DNA of 64,000 nt from G963702155 sp963702155 (GCA_963702155.1 OY969717.1:1240001-1304000); one strand, 5' to 3'. Shown: positions 35,277 through 45,188, counted from the first letter of the stretch. Notes: generated by a model not told the origin, from the sequence alone. Made by a program: numbers and translations.

Positions 35277-36767
35277 TTATCGGCGTTTGATCGATTTCAT
35301 AATCCCGCGCATGACCTCACGCCCAATCTGTGTACCAACCTGCCGCACCAGAGATTTAAAAAACGCCTCCCCTGTAGTTTGCCGCCCCGATGATCGCCCG
35401 CTTTTTTTCTTGGGCGCCTTTTGTGTCGCTTGATCTGCCGAAGCTTTCTCTTGAGCTTTTTCTGCAGCTATACTGGCAGCCTCGGCGCGCTTTTTTAAAA
35501 TTTCATACGCTGATTCGCGATCAAGCACGGTCGCATATTTATCCTTCATGTCACTCATCGCCATAACGCCGTGAAAAACAACCTCATCCGCAACACCCAA
35601 CTTGGACCGTGGCGGTTTTATCAATACGCGCTGCACAACGCTAGGCTGTCCTTTTTTCTCCAGCGTAGAAACCAAAGCTTCACCAACGCCAAGCTGTGTG
35701 ATCACCGTTTCAACATCAAAATCCGGATTATCACGATATGTTTCGGCGGCTAATTTTATGGCCTTACGTTGCTTAGCCGTGAATGATCGAAGCGCATGTT
35801 GTATCCGGTTTCCAAGCTGGCTTAAAACAGAATCCGGAATATCCGCCGGATTTTGTGTAACAAAATAAATGCCGACCCCTTTTGACCGAATGAGTTTTAT
35901 AACCTGTTCAATCTTCTGTAATAACGCTTTTGGTGCATCATTGAAAAGCAAATGCGCTTCATCAAAAAAGAACACTAATCTAGGTTTATCCGGATCCCCG
36001 ACTTCGGGTAATTCCTCAAATAATTCCGACATCAGCCATAACAAAAACGTGGCGTATAAACGCGGAGTTTGCATCAATGTCTTAGCCGCTAAAATATTAA
36101 CCATACCGCGCCCGTCTTTATCGGTACGCATAAAATCGGCAATGTCCAAAGCAGGCTCTCCAAAAAATTCTTCTGCGCCTTGCTGCTCAAGCTGAAGCAA
36201 TTTCCTCTGGATCGCTCCGATACTTGCCGTTGAAACATTGCCATATTCTAATGATAATTCTTTTGAGCGCTCCCCAACAGAAATCAGCAAACTTCGCAAA
36301 TCCTTCAGATCAAGAAGAAGCAAACCTTCCTCATCCGCCAACTTGAACACAATATTTAAAACGCCTTCTTGCGTATCGTTTAAATCTAAAATCTGCGCTA
36401 ATAGTAAAGGTCCCATTTCCGATATGGTCGTACGTAGCGGATTTCCCTGCTCACTGAACAAATCCCAAAATTGAACGGGATAAGCTTCCGGTTTATAGTC
36501 TTCTGTGTATCCTATTATATCCGCGCGCTTGACCAGGAAATCTTCCATGGCCGACGGCTGGCATATGCCGGACAAATCGCCTTTAATATCAGATAAAAAA
36601 ACAGGCACACCCGCAGCAGAAAACCCCTCTGCCAACCCTTGAAGCGTGACAGTTTTACCAGTCCCCGTCGCGCCGGCAATCAAACCATGCCGGTTCGCAT
36701 ATTTTAAATTGAGTGTTTCTTTGACGTTCGCATTATCAGAACGCGACCCGATATAAAGAAAAGACAT
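35277..36767 (-). CDS. HerA/DUF853-type ATPase (YjgR-like)
   Basis: A 496-residue P-loop ATPase of the HerA/FtsK superfamily. The Walker A motif RHGLIAGATGTGKTVTLQGL is near residue 35, followed by PVFLSDIKGDLSGI. The Walker B region is LVFFFDEAHLLFNDAP, and FVTQNPADIPDSVLSQLGNR is the typical downstream segment. The C-terminal 60 residues are Lys/Arg-rich. Family members are hexameric DNA- or protein-translocating ATPases; YjgR has no settled function. No NurA-like nuclease accompanies it. A RimK-like gene lies 16 bases upstream on the same strand. Confidence 0.92.
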   Translation of the reverse strand: MSFLYIGSRSDNANVKETLNLKYANRHGLIAGATGTGKTVTLQGLAEGFSAAGVPVFLSDIKGDLSGICQPSAMEDFLVKRADIIGYTEDYKPEAYPVQFWDLFSEQGNPLRTTISEMGPLLLAQILDLNDTQEGVLNIVFKLADEEGLLLLDLKDLRSLLISVGERSKELSLEYGNVSTASIGAIQRKLLQLEQQGAEEFFGEPALDIADFMRTDKDGRGMVNILAAKTLMQTPRLYATFLLWLMSELFEELPEVGDPDKPRLVFFFDEAHLLFNDAPKALLQKIEQVIKLIRSKGVGIYFVTQNPADIPDSVLSQLGNRIQHALRSFTAKQRKAIKLAAETYRDNPDFDVETVITQLGVGEALVSTLEKKGQPSVVQRVLIKPPRSKLGVADEVVFHGVMAMSDMKDKYATVLDRESAYEILKKRAEAASIAAEKAQEKASADQATQKAPKKKSGRSSGRQTTGEAFFKSLVRQVGTQIGREVMRGIMKSIKRR

Positions 36768-36783
36768 AAAAATCTACTACACC

Positions 36784-37731
36784 TTATCCCGTTTTGCTTT
36801 TGAGGGTGCTTGCGTCGGCCTTCTCGCCTTCCAATCGCTTTTGCATCGCCCCAAAAATAGCCTTGGGAATGTTAACGTTGGTACAAGATTCCAACCCTTT
36901 AAAACCGGGAAACGTATTGGCCTCACATATTGTATATCCACCATCCTCAGCATACAAAAGATCTATCCCTGCAATTTGGATATTCAAAACGTCTGCCGTT
37001 TTGATTGCCAAATCTCTGGCCTCTTTATCCGGATCAATTTCGATAACACTGCCGCCTTGTGAATAATTGGCCTTGAACCCGCCTTCAGCCGCGCGGCGTT
37101 CCATAGAGGCCACGACTTCACCATCAACAACAAAAAGCCTTAAATCGCGCCCTTTACTTATCGCTACAAACTTTTGGAAAATAAGCTGAATATTTGGATT
37201 TGTCTCAGATATAAGCCCCATCAAATCCATAAATGCATCACGGTTCTCCATCAAGAAAACACCGCTACCATTTACACCTAATAATGTTTTAACCACTACC
37301 GGAAACCCGATTGTTTTCTCAACCAGATCTACATCCACCGGAAATTTAGCAAGCATCGTGGTCGGTGTCGGCAACTTGTTTTCAACCAGAACCTGATGTG
37401 TATGAAGTTTGTCCGCCACCATTTCAATACATGACGAATCATTATAAATTCGAACGCCAAGCTGCTCTAACTGACGGATAACAGCCAATGCAAAATACCC
37501 TGTATCAATTACATATGTACGCGGCAAACAAAAATCGGGAAGCGGTACAGCGCGGCCATCTATTAAAACAGAATCGCGATCTTCGGTGGTAACGAGCAAA
37601 TCAAATTGTGCAGGATCAAAGACTTTCACATCAATGCCCATTTCGCGCCCCTCTGATAAAAAGCGTCGTATTTCAAACGCCTCAGCAGACGAAGATTCGA
37701 TTTCTTCATTAAATAATATCCAGACTTCCAT
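36784..37731 (-). CDS. RimK-like ATP-grasp ligase
   Basis: A 315-residue ATP-grasp enzyme. The N-terminal pre-ATP-grasp domain is followed by DKLHTHQVLVENKLPTPTTM, GFPVVVKTLLGVNGSGVFLM, QKFVAISKGRDLRLFVVDGE, VVASMERRAAEGGFKANYSQ and, for metal binding, GIDLLYAEDGGYTICEANTF. This is the order found in RimK, which adds glutamates to ribosomal protein S6, and in related amino-acid ligases. The substrate cannot be read from sequence. It lies 16 bases upstream of the HerA-like ATPase. An inverted repeat sits in its 5' region. Confidence 0.88.
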   Translation of the reverse strand: MEVWILFNEEIESSSAEAFEIRRFLSEGREMGIDVKVFDPAQFDLLVTTEDRDSVLIDGRAVPLPDFCLPRTYVIDTGYFALAVIRQLEQLGVRIYNDSSCIEMVADKLHTHQVLVENKLPTPTTMLAKFPVDVDLVEKTIGFPVVVKTLLGVNGSGVFLMENRDAFMDLMGLISETNPNIQLIFQKFVAISKGRDLRLFVVDGEVVASMERRAAEGGFKANYSQGGSVIEIDPDKEARDLAIKTADVLNIQIAGIDLLYAEDGGYTICEANTFPGFKGLESCTNVNIPKAIFGAMQKRLEGEKADASTLKSKTG

Positions 37732-37772
37732 GAAATTATAATCGCTCTGTTGTTAATATTTAAACCATATAG

Positions 37773-37807
37773 ACTTTTAAAACGATCTGTTCAATTGTTT
37801 TAAAAGT
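37773..37807. promoter_or_regulatory. Inverted repeat upstream of the RimK-like gene
   Basis: Perfect 11-bp arms ACTTTTAAAAC and GTTTTAAAAGT flank 13 bases, about 42 to 76 bases before the RimK-like start codon. The arms are AT-rich, so chance is possible; an operator or weak hairpin would fit. Confidence 0.35.
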
Positions 37808-38032
37808 ACACCCGCTTGTATACCCCAAAACAAATCCCGATACAAAAAATGTTTGAAAAAACCTGTTATAACTTGACTATATTCGTCCATGCGAACGTTT
37901 TGATCCTCATATAACAAATAACAATACGAATCGGTAATTATATAAAGATTGAAGGCTAAAGTTTATTCTAAAAGCTTAAAGTAGAAATTCAAATAAAGTT
38001 ATACATACATCAAATTATAAGGAATCCGCTAC

Positions 38033-38113
38033 ATGGCGTATAATATTAAACACTTTTCCACATACGTTTTTATAATCTCCCTTGATTCCCCTAAATACAT
38101 TAGGGCAAAATAA
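38033..38113 (+). CDS. Possible 26-residue leader peptide upstream of the TetR gene
   Basis: An ATG with AAGGAA nine bases upstream opens a 26-codon frame (MAYNIKHFSTYVFIISLD, then SPKYIRAK) ending in TAA. It lies about 160 bases before the TetR gene. The only support is the good Shine-Dalgarno and the lack of another explanation for the space. Confidence 0.25.
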   Translation: MAYNIKHFSTYVFIISLDSPKYIRAK

Positions 38114-38273
38114 GTGCATACGAAACGCATGGTTTAAGAAAAGACGGGCATAAAATCCCGCGCAAAAATACTGTATCCCATGCGCTTAAAATGATTAAGG
38201 CAAGGTGTGTTGCGTTACTGCTTATTAAAAATAACAACCCGTTATAAACATAAAGTGATGAGGATTTAAAAAC

Positions 38274-38912
38274 ATGGGATTAGCTGTAGGAAAAATCGAA
38301 GGAAACGATAACATGAACGAAAACATGACCAACGATAACACACAAAAAAAAGGGCGGCCGCGCTCTCAAAAATCAAAAAACGCTATTTTAAAAGCGACCA
38401 ACAGTCTCCTTCTCCATAAATCAGTTCAAGAATTAAGTATTGAAGCCATTGCCAAAAAAGCGCGCGTTGGCAAAACGACAATCTATAGATGGTGGCCAAA
38501 TAAAACCGCCATCGTAATGGATGCACTTATAAATCAACCTGGTATGCAATCGCCAATGCCAACTCCAAAGGACAATACAGACGCGGTAAAAATGCAATTG
38601 GAAAAACTGATCCGCTTGCTTTTAAGCAAAAATGGGGAAACCATCGCGCAGTTATTTTCAGAAGCGCAAGGCGACGAAACGGCACATAAAATATTTGAAG
38701 ATTCTTTTCTTGGTCCCCTTACCGATGCTATAGAATTCAGCATCCAGCAAGGGCAAGAAAACGAAGAGTTTCGCGCAGACATAGATTCTAAAACAGCCGT
38801 GGATATTGTATGCGGCCCGATATTCTTTCGTTTGCTGGCACACCCATCTGATTTTAACGAAAGATTTCAGAACACGTATCCGCAACAAGCTGTGAAATTA
38901 ATCAGCGCATAA
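38274..38912 (+). CDS. TetR/AcrR-family transcriptional regulator
   Basis: A 212-residue repressor with the helix-turn-helix at about residues 40-75: KNAILKATNSLLLHKSVQEL, then SIEAIAKKARVGKTTIYRWW and PNKTAIVMDAL. The TIYRWWPNK form is common in regulators of efflux and stress genes. The ligand domain is divergent. A GAGGA Shine-Dalgarno precedes the ATG at 38274, which favours it over the ATG at 38313. The target is unknown; the nearest downstream gene on the same strand is the MscS channel. Confidence 0.88.
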   Translation: MGLAVGKIEGNDNMNENMTNDNTQKKGRPRSQKSKNAILKATNSLLLHKSVQELSIEAIAKKARVGKTTIYRWWPNKTAIVMDALINQPGMQSPMPTPKDNTDAVKMQLEKLIRLLLSKNGETIAQLFSEAQGDETAHKIFEDSFLGPLTDAIEFSIQQGQENEEFRADIDSKTAVDIVCGPIFFRLLAHPSDFNERFQNTYPQQAVKLISA

Positions 38913-39081
38913 AGCGCAATCTAAGAAGATATTGATTTTAATATATGATATAAAGATGTGCCTTGCTTTTTTTAAAGCGGGCGCATTTTTTATTGTATAT
39001 GCATGCTGCAAAACCATGGCATATAATAGAAATGCATCAAAAAGTACAAAAAGCCATTGATTAGAACACAGGATTAAGACA

Positions 39082-40575
39082 TTGCAAAATATTGCAAAAA
39101 CCGTAACCGGGGAAACCGAAAACACTGAGGCTACACCGCCCCAGACTAATGAGATCAGTACAGAAGTCGAATTTCTAGATGATCTGGATGTTCAAAACCT
39201 GACTGAACGGGTCATCGATTGGTTTACAGATCAATTTTGGACCATAGATATGCTCATACAGCTTATTATGCTCACTTCTGCCTTTGCGATCGGCTATATC
39301 AGCTATCGTTTTGCGCGCGGTTCTGTAACGGATTATATCGATAACGCCGAAATGCCCATTCGCGTAAAGCGGACATTCAATAACCTCAAACGTTTGATAC
39401 TGCCCATAGGGGCCTTATTAATTCTTTTTATAGAATCGGTTATTGCATCATCTGAATTTTTTGCATTAGATATCTCTTTCGTTCTGGGGGTGATGAAAGT
39501 ATTGCTTGCATGGATCTTTATCCGTATTGCCGTACAATTTATCGCCAATCCTGCCGTACGGAATTTCTTTGCTCTTTCTATATGGGTTATAGCGGCTCTT
39601 TCTATTTTCGGCATACTGGATGAAACCACCAATACCCTCGATGGTATAGCCTTTAGCATGGGTAATTTTCGTCTATCGGCATTGCTTGTTATAAAAAGCC
39701 TACTCTCGCTTTTCATACTTTTATACATGGCTTTATTCCTGTCTACGTTTGCGGAACGCCGCGTTTTAAAATCAAAGAACCTGACGAGATCATCACAAGT
39801 TTTAATTGCAAAGATTGTACGGGTTTCACTTGTGATCTTTGCGCTTCTTATTGGCGTAACCAGCGCAGGAATTGACCTGTCTGTCTTTACCGTATTTTCC
39901 GGTGCGGTTGGTTTGGGGGTTGGTTTTGGCCTCCAGAAAGTGGTGTCCAATCTTTTCTCCGGCATGCTTCTTCTAATGGATAAATCAATACAACCAGGGG
40001 ACGTTATCGAACTGGAAAATAGCGGGACGTTTGGCTGGGTACATAATATGGGGGCGCGTTTTACTGAGATTATTACACGCGATAATAAATCTTATATTAT
40101 CCCGAATGAAGAATTCATTACACAAAGCGTGGTCAATTGGTCACATGGGGATAAGCTTATTCGCATATCGGTCGATTTTGGTGTGCATTATGAAATGGAC
40201 ATGCATAAGGTTGTCGCCGTCGCCAAGGAAGCGGCTACCCGCCCTGAGCGTGTTGTCGATACACCAAAACCAGTTTGCTGGATGACTGAAATGGGCGATA
40301 GCTCTGTTAATTTCAGCCTACAATTCTGGATCAAAGACGCCGAAGCCGGTGTCACAAATGTTAAAGGACAAGTTCTTTTATCACTTTGGGATGCATTTCA
40401 AGAAAACGACATCCAGATTCCATACCCGCATCGCGAAGTGTATTTGCACGAGGTCAAAGACAAACCCACACCAAAAATAGAAAAGAAAACAACAGTCAAA
40501 AAGGCCGAAAACAAGAAAAATGTCGAAAAGGGTGAAGCTGAGCAACCACCACCAACTGTTAAAAAGAAAAAGTAA
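39082..40575 (+). CDS. MscS-family mechanosensitive channel
   Basis: A 497-residue inner-membrane channel with about six predicted helices before the pore helix. The pore and beta domain are diagnostic: FTVFSGAVGLGVGFGLQKVV, SNLFSGMLLLMDKSIQPGDV, IELENSGTFGWVHNMGARFT and IITRDNKSYIIPNEEFITQS. Such channels open on hypo-osmotic shock and release solutes. The C-terminal 40 residues are a Lys-rich tail (TTVKKAENKKNVEKGEAEQ). The start is a TTG at 39082; no ATG is available before the first helix. It lies about 170 bases after the TetR gene. A weak hairpin follows. Confidence 0.93.
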   Translation: MQNIAKTVTGETENTEATPPQTNEISTEVEFLDDLDVQNLTERVIDWFTDQFWTIDMLIQLIMLTSAFAIGYISYRFARGSVTDYIDNAEMPIRVKRTFNNLKRLILPIGALLILFIESVIASSEFFALDISFVLGVMKVLLAWIFIRIAVQFIANPAVRNFFALSIWVIAALSIFGILDETTNTLDGIAFSMGNFRLSALLVIKSLLSLFILLYMALFLSTFAERRVLKSKNLTRSSQVLIAKIVRVSLVIFALLIGVTSAGIDLSVFTVFSGAVGLGVGFGLQKVVSNLFSGMLLLMDKSIQPGDVIELENSGTFGWVHNMGARFTEIITRDNKSYIIPNEEFITQSVVNWSHGDKLIRISVDFGVHYEMDMHKVVAVAKEAATRPERVVDTPKPVCWMTEMGDSSVNFSLQFWIKDAEAGVTNVKGQVLLSLWDAFQENDIQIPYPHREVYLHEVKDKPTPKIEKKTTVKKAENKKNVEKGEAEQPPPTVKKKK

Positions 40576-40606
40576 GTATTGCCATAACTTAAGCGATTGA
40601 TATATT

Positions 40607-40638
40607 AAATGTTTAGACTTTAAGTTTTAAACATTTTT
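40607..40638 (+). terminator. Weak AT-rich terminator-like hairpin after the MscS gene
   Basis: Arms AAATGTTTA and TAAACATTT (9 bp) with a 12-base loop and a short T-run. The stem has almost no G-C pairs, so strength is doubtful. Confidence 0.4.
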
Positions 40639-40655
40639 ATAAAAGAGCAGTTAAT

Positions 40656-41288
40656 ATGCCCATAACTTCAAACGCAAAACATTCCAAACATTTAGCAGAC
40701 AGCTTTAATATATTAGGACATTATGATTATGCATTGAACGCTCTATCTATATTATCTGAGCACATGTTTTCAAAAAATGTGCATTTAAAAGCAGCGCGCA
40801 TTGATAAAAGCAGAACACCTTTCCAAAATCTGGGCGAACGCTTACCAATTACGCAAAAGCACCCTGCTTTACATTTTAAAATTAAAGTTGATAACCAAAC
40901 AAGTACAGATAAAGGGATCGCTCTTTTTGTAACAGATATACCTGAATATTCTTATGACATGGGTTCTATGTCGGATACATATGCCCCTAAAAGATACATA
41001 GGTGTATTTAAAGAAATTGATGGACTAAAAGACGTTTTGGCTTTTTCAAATATTATATCAGCTGAACTTGAAACTAAAACTTTGTCTCCACTCTCTGTAA
41101 AAATACAAGACAAGCTAACTTTTTCTTCGATAGCCAGTCACAAGGATGAAGGCTTTCGGTACAATTTAAATACAGTTTTAGGGGCAACTAATAAAATAAT
41201 GCCTGCACCCTATAAGCAATCGCTCGTGTTTAGAAATACAAACAATTTATATCTTCTTGAAGACGACAAGATGCCGTTTTTACAATAG
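40656..41288 (+). CDS. Hypothetical protein
   Basis: I do not recognise this 210-residue soluble protein. It has no signal peptide, membrane helix or cysteine. It contains a short repeated-helix-like start (FNILGHYDYALNALSILSEH), a beta-rich middle (HFKIKVDNQTSTDKGIALFV) and a C-terminal segment FRYNLNTVLGATNKIMPAPY. An AAGAGC purine stretch lies before the ATG. Its 3' end overlaps the convergent CBS gene by nine bases. Codon use is ordinary for the window, so I consider it a real gene. Confidence 0.6.
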   Translation: MPITSNAKHSKHLADSFNILGHYDYALNALSILSEHMFSKNVHLKAARIDKSRTPFQNLGERLPITQKHPALHFKIKVDNQTSTDKGIALFVTDIPEYSYDMGSMSDTYAPKRYIGVFKEIDGLKDVLAFSNIISAELETKTLSPLSVKIQDKLTFSSIASHKDEGFRYNLNTVLGATNKIMPAPYKQSLVFRNTNNLYLLEDDKMPFLQ

Positions 41289-41783
41289 CACTCCGACCAA
41301 CAAGGCGTAGGCTAATAAAGCCAAAACAATAAAAAATATTTGATAATTTGCATTAAAAGTGGCCTTGGTCGTTTCCTTTACACGGTCTAGCAATTCCGGC
41401 CATGTATAAGACACAAAATCCCCTTGCGACAAAAGGTTTACAACCTTGCCATGCTCGTCCACAACCGGAAGGTGGCGAAACCGCTCGTTCGACATAATAC
41501 GAAGCCAATCGAGTAAATTGTCATCTTCTTCGGCTGTACGAAGATCGCGTGTCATAATATCCGCCAGTGTGGTTTGTGAAGGATCTCGCCCGGCCGCAAC
41601 CAAACGTGTCATAATATCACGCTCGGTCACGATACCTTCCAAAGTACCCTCTTCATTCGTAATTAAAACCGACCCATAATTTCTTGCGGCCATTTCCTGC
41701 GAAGCCATAAGCGCACTTGTATCTGCGGGCATAGCCATTGGTTTGGCTTTGTTTTTATATTCCGGGCGGTCTTTAATTCTCAT
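41280..41783 (-). CDS. CBS-domain protein with C-terminal membrane anchor
   Basis: A 167-residue protein with a pair of CBS motifs (NYGSVLITNEEGTLEGIVTE with RDIMTRLVAAG, then DNLLDWLRIMSNERFRHLPV with VDEHGKVVNLLSQGDFVS) and one C-terminal transmembrane helix (FFIVLALLAYALLVGVLL). CBS pairs bind adenosyl nucleotides and regulate attached or partner proteins. Here the domain sits on the cytoplasmic face of the membrane through its tail anchor. The MscS channel gene nearby is a conceivable partner, but that is only proximity. The start ATG at 41783 is followed by a short basic N-terminus. Confidence 0.85.
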   Translation of the reverse strand: MRIKDRPEYKNKAKPMAMPADTSALMASQEMAARNYGSVLITNEEGTLEGIVTERDIMTRLVAAGRDPSQTTLADIMTRDLRTAEEDDNLLDWLRIMSNERFRHLPVVDEHGKVVNLLSQGDFVSYTWPELLDRVKETTKATFNANYQIFFIVLALLAYALLVGVLL

Positions 41784-41894
41784 GGTAAGTAATCCTGTCG
41801 TTATAGATAGTATGGAAGGTCTGGCTACTGAAATAAAAAGAAAACAATTAAAATCAAGATGTTATTTATAAAAAACAACATATGATAACAAAAT

Positions 41895-44800
41895 CTATTC
41901 AAATAGTATACGCCTTAAAATGCCTGGCGCAAGCACAGCCAAAGGGTTGACAACAATGCGGGGGTTGCCCGCAGGGCCTTTAATTGAATATGTGGCGGCA
42001 AACACACCCGATCCACCAGTTAAGATATCTCCAATGAGCGGGATCTTAGAAATAAACTTGTTAATACCCGATAATGGCACTATCGTCCCCGATACAACGA
42101 TTGTACCATTGGCCTTATCAAACGTACCATCAAAGGTAAGGCCAAGAGAGTTGCCGCTTGTCCGCCCGTTTTTTAAAACCAGCAATCCTCCGCCAGGTCT
42201 AAAAAGCCAGTTAAAGTCAGCTTCCAGTTTTGTAAATTCGAACCCTTCATTTTTAAGCAAATCAACTGCGCCACTTAATGACAATGCGTTAATAAGCTGA
42301 GCAAGAACAGGGGCATCTCTTACTACAAAATCAGATATGACAGCCTTACCAATTAAATTACGATCGTATACACCGCGAATTGGATCGGCGGAAATATCCA
42401 AGCGCCCGCCTATCATATCGTTATAAACGCCAAATGCTTTTAAAGTCGCTCCGGCATCATCTGCCGTACATCTGAAAACACGTCGCCCACTTTCATCTGG
42501 CTTATAGCGAAGCTTGATATCACCTGCCCCTGCTATGCCATCAAATTCAAGATGGTTAAATCGTCCCTCATTATCTATCTCGGCGATAATTTTACCAAAT
42601 TGTATCGTCTCCCCTTCATAAGTACGCATACGATCAGCCATAACATTGAGGCTTATTGCAGGGTTTTCATAGGGCTTGTTTCCTTGCGGCTCCCCATGCA
42701 AAAACGGACGCATATCCAAAAAAGCACCACTCATCTTAATATCAAGTGCGCCGGATACGGCCACCGCAATATCGGCCGTCCCTATCGTCTCTCCGATAGA
42801 AAAACGGGATAAACGCGCCCGTTTTATTTCAATTTCACCAGAGCGTTCAACAAAAGAAAGAGTAGCATTATCAAGCGTCACATTCGGCGCGCGCCCTGTT
42901 AAATCACGAATTTCGGCCAAAGCACCATTCTTAATAATCGCTTTAAAATTGCTATGCGCTTTTTTTGTTGGCGCTTTGATATAATCAAACGGGGCAATAT
43001 AAAAATGTGCTGGCGTAAGGTCTGCATTAACCACCGCATCTGCCATACCATTCTGATATTCGGTATATGTGACATCTACAGGCGCGTCTCCACGCATAAA
43101 AAGATCAAGATCAGCGCCAAGCATAGCCCGCAACTTATCATCACTAGTAACGCGCGCTTTTACTTGCGATTTATAGGCCTGCCCCTCACTCTCTAAATAG
43201 GCGTGATATTCAATATCGGCCTTTTGATGCTCTAAAGCGCCAACACCTTTAACGCGTATATCATTACCATCAAGAAAAACATCAAATGGCCCGCCCGTTA
43301 AATCAATATCTCCCACAACATCAGGAAGCCGTGCATCAGTAACCGCCCCAACCACACGCAATTTTATATCTTCAACTTTCATCGAACTGGTCGCCGGAAA
43401 ATTAAGATTAACCGACATATCGGCCACTCCCTTTATCCGTGCCACATCAAAAGAATGCGACAACGCAATCGGTTCTTTTGATACATAATCAAATACGTCC
43501 GCTACCGGCCCCTTCATTTTTATATTCAAATCTGCAAGACCGTGTCCTTTACGAATAACATCGACAAGTTCTATTTCAGCATTTTCCACTTTGAGCGCAC
43601 CCAGCATGCCTAAATCAATGGCAATAAAAAGCTTTTCTTGCCGGTTATCAAAATAGCCACGGCCTTTGGCTTTAGTTACAGGCGTAAGCGGAGCCCTATA
43701 ATCAATTTTCATGTCATCAAATTTGAAATCCAGATATGCTTGCTGCAAATCCGCCTGCCAGCCTTGTGTATCATCATAAATAGCAGACAAATTTAAGTCT
43801 GCCCTTACATCACTAAATACGCCAACACCCAATTTTAAAGCCAGCCATTCATACGCATTTTCATGCTTTAGACTTTCCGGCCATAGGCTCTCGATTTTAC
43901 TTTGCGAAAATTGCTCCGAGGTTATACTCACCGCGCCTTTTGCAATGCCTTCATAAATCGTCACCTTACCTTTTGCATCAAATTTCACATCATCCATAAT
44001 AATACTGATGTTTTTGATATCGAATATATCGGCCATATCTGTTTCAAATGCTTCGGCAGCGCTGATATTTTTGAAAACGCCTAAATCCGCCGGCTTGTAA
44101 GTCGCCGACAATTTAAAATCTTTAAACGGTTTTGGATTTAACGAAAATTCGGGGACATCCAAAACGCCTTCAGAAATCTCGGCATTTAAATCTGCAAGAG
44201 ATATGTTAAAATCACGATCCATGACCGCATCTATGTTAATATCCATAGACAGATCTTGGTCATTTAAAATAGAAAGCTCTGGCAATTTGGCGCTGAAAAT
44301 TTGCGGATCGAAGTTTTTAAACTCTACCCCGGCATAAACTTGCTCACCTTCCCATGATGTTTCTACACGTAACATAATAGACGACGCATCCGAAGGATGC
44401 GATAATTGCGCACTATTAAAAATATTGGCTAACGCTTCAACAACAATACCGTAATCTTCCCGCTTGGCTAATACACTTACATTAGGCAAAAACCATGTTG
44501 CGCCAATCTTATGATCTTCGATAACAAGTTGCGCCTTGTTAATTTCAATAGATTTGAGTTTTTTTAAATACGGAATATCACTATCTTGCGAGCTACTAGC
44601 ACGTAGCATATTATGCACCATATCAATGATAGAAACGTCATGGTCAAGTTTAGGTGCCTCGTCATCTGGGATAAGCGCGACATCAAAACGACCGTCTTCA
44701 AACCGTTTGGCACGCAAAACTGGCGACTGGATCAAAATGCGTTTTGGTGATATACGCCCAATTAAAAGACTTGAGCGGGATAACGCAAAATCAACCTCGC

Positions 44801-45107
44801 GCACCGAAAAAAGCACTTGTTCCTCGTTATCATAAACGGCCAAAGTATCAACTTGCAGCAAAATAGCATCACGAATATCTGGCCAATAAAGTTGGGCACG
44901 CCCTATCGTCGTCCACCCCCCTTCCGGAGGCTGCAACGCGCCTTCAATGTAATCAACCGCAAAACCCACATCAACAGGGCCTTGCGCCAAACGCCAGGCA
45001 AAAACACTGCCACCCAACATAATCAGAAATGTGAAAACAGCCATAATCTCCAGCACGATTACGACCGGACGACGACAACGTTTTAAATGAGAAAAAAATG
45101 CAGACAA
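41895..45107 (-). CDS. AsmA-like/DUF3971 (YhdP-type) envelope protein
   Basis: A 1070-residue protein with one N-terminal membrane helix (VIVLEIMAVFTFLIMLGGSV) and a very long periplasmic region of repeated beta-strand units. The N-terminal part fits DUF3971, and the C-terminal part fits the AsmA_2 domain (FTKLEADFNWLFRPGGGLLV, LKNGRTSGNSLGLTFDGTFD, then GTIVPLSGINKFISKIPLIG and DILTGGSGVFAATYSIKGPA). YhdP and other AsmA-like proteins form bridges thought to carry phospholipid from the inner to the outer membrane. The start is a TTG at 45107; the next ATG would delete part of the membrane helix. It is divergent from bcp. Confidence 0.88.
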   Translation of the reverse strand: MSAFFSHLKRCRRPVVIVLEIMAVFTFLIMLGGSVFAWRLAQGPVDVGFAVDYIEGALQPPEGGWTTIGRAQLYWPDIRDAILLQVDTLAVYDNEEQVLFSVREVDFALSRSSLLIGRISPKRILIQSPVLRAKRFEDGRFDVALIPDDEAPKLDHDVSIIDMVHNMLRASSSQDSDIPYLKKLKSIEINKAQLVIEDHKIGATWFLPNVSVLAKREDYGIVVEALANIFNSAQLSHPSDASSIMLRVETSWEGEQVYAGVEFKNFDPQIFSAKLPELSILNDQDLSMDINIDAVMDRDFNISLADLNAEISEGVLDVPEFSLNPKPFKDFKLSATYKPADLGVFKNISAAEAFETDMADIFDIKNISIIMDDVKFDAKGKVTIYEGIAKGAVSITSEQFSQSKIESLWPESLKHENAYEWLALKLGVGVFSDVRADLNLSAIYDDTQGWQADLQQAYLDFKFDDMKIDYRAPLTPVTKAKGRGYFDNRQEKLFIAIDLGMLGALKVENAEIELVDVIRKGHGLADLNIKMKGPVADVFDYVSKEPIALSHSFDVARIKGVADMSVNLNFPATSSMKVEDIKLRVVGAVTDARLPDVVGDIDLTGGPFDVFLDGNDIRVKGVGALEHQKADIEYHAYLESEGQAYKSQVKARVTSDDKLRAMLGADLDLFMRGDAPVDVTYTEYQNGMADAVVNADLTPAHFYIAPFDYIKAPTKKAHSNFKAIIKNGALAEIRDLTGRAPNVTLDNATLSFVERSGEIEIKRARLSRFSIGETIGTADIAVAVSGALDIKMSGAFLDMRPFLHGEPQGNKPYENPAISLNVMADRMRTYEGETIQFGKIIAEIDNEGRFNHLEFDGIAGAGDIKLRYKPDESGRRVFRCTADDAGATLKAFGVYNDMIGGRLDISADPIRGVYDRNLIGKAVISDFVVRDAPVLAQLINALSLSGAVDLLKNEGFEFTKLEADFNWLFRPGGGLLVLKNGRTSGNSLGLTFDGTFDKANGTIVVSGTIVPLSGINKFISKIPLIGDILTGGSGVFAATYSIKGPAGNPRIVVNPLAVLAPGILRRILFE

Positions 45108-45164
45108 GGAATCTCAAAACTCCGATAGATCAAACAAGAACATAAATAATATAAATGGATATGG

Positions 45165-45188
45165 TCGTTTTGTATATCCGCAAAACGA
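45165..45188. promoter_or_regulatory. Inverted repeat between the AsmA-like gene and bcp
   Basis: Arms TCGTTTTG and CAAAACGA (8 bp, perfect) flank 8 bases in the 187-base divergent spacer. It may be an operator for either gene. Confidence 0.35.

Larger units (their letters stand above)
37732..38273. other. 542-base divergent intergenic region
   Basis: It separates the RimK-like gene (minus) and a TetR gene (plus). I see an inverted repeat near its left end and one short open frame with a Shine-Dalgarno, both listed separately. No RNA gene or further coding frame is convincing. Confidence 0.6.

Noticed and set aside
39333..39965. 210-codon open frame antisense to the MscS gene
   Set aside because: The plus-strand frame carries clear MscS motifs; the antisense translation is rich in Arg, Lys, Thr and Ser with no family features.
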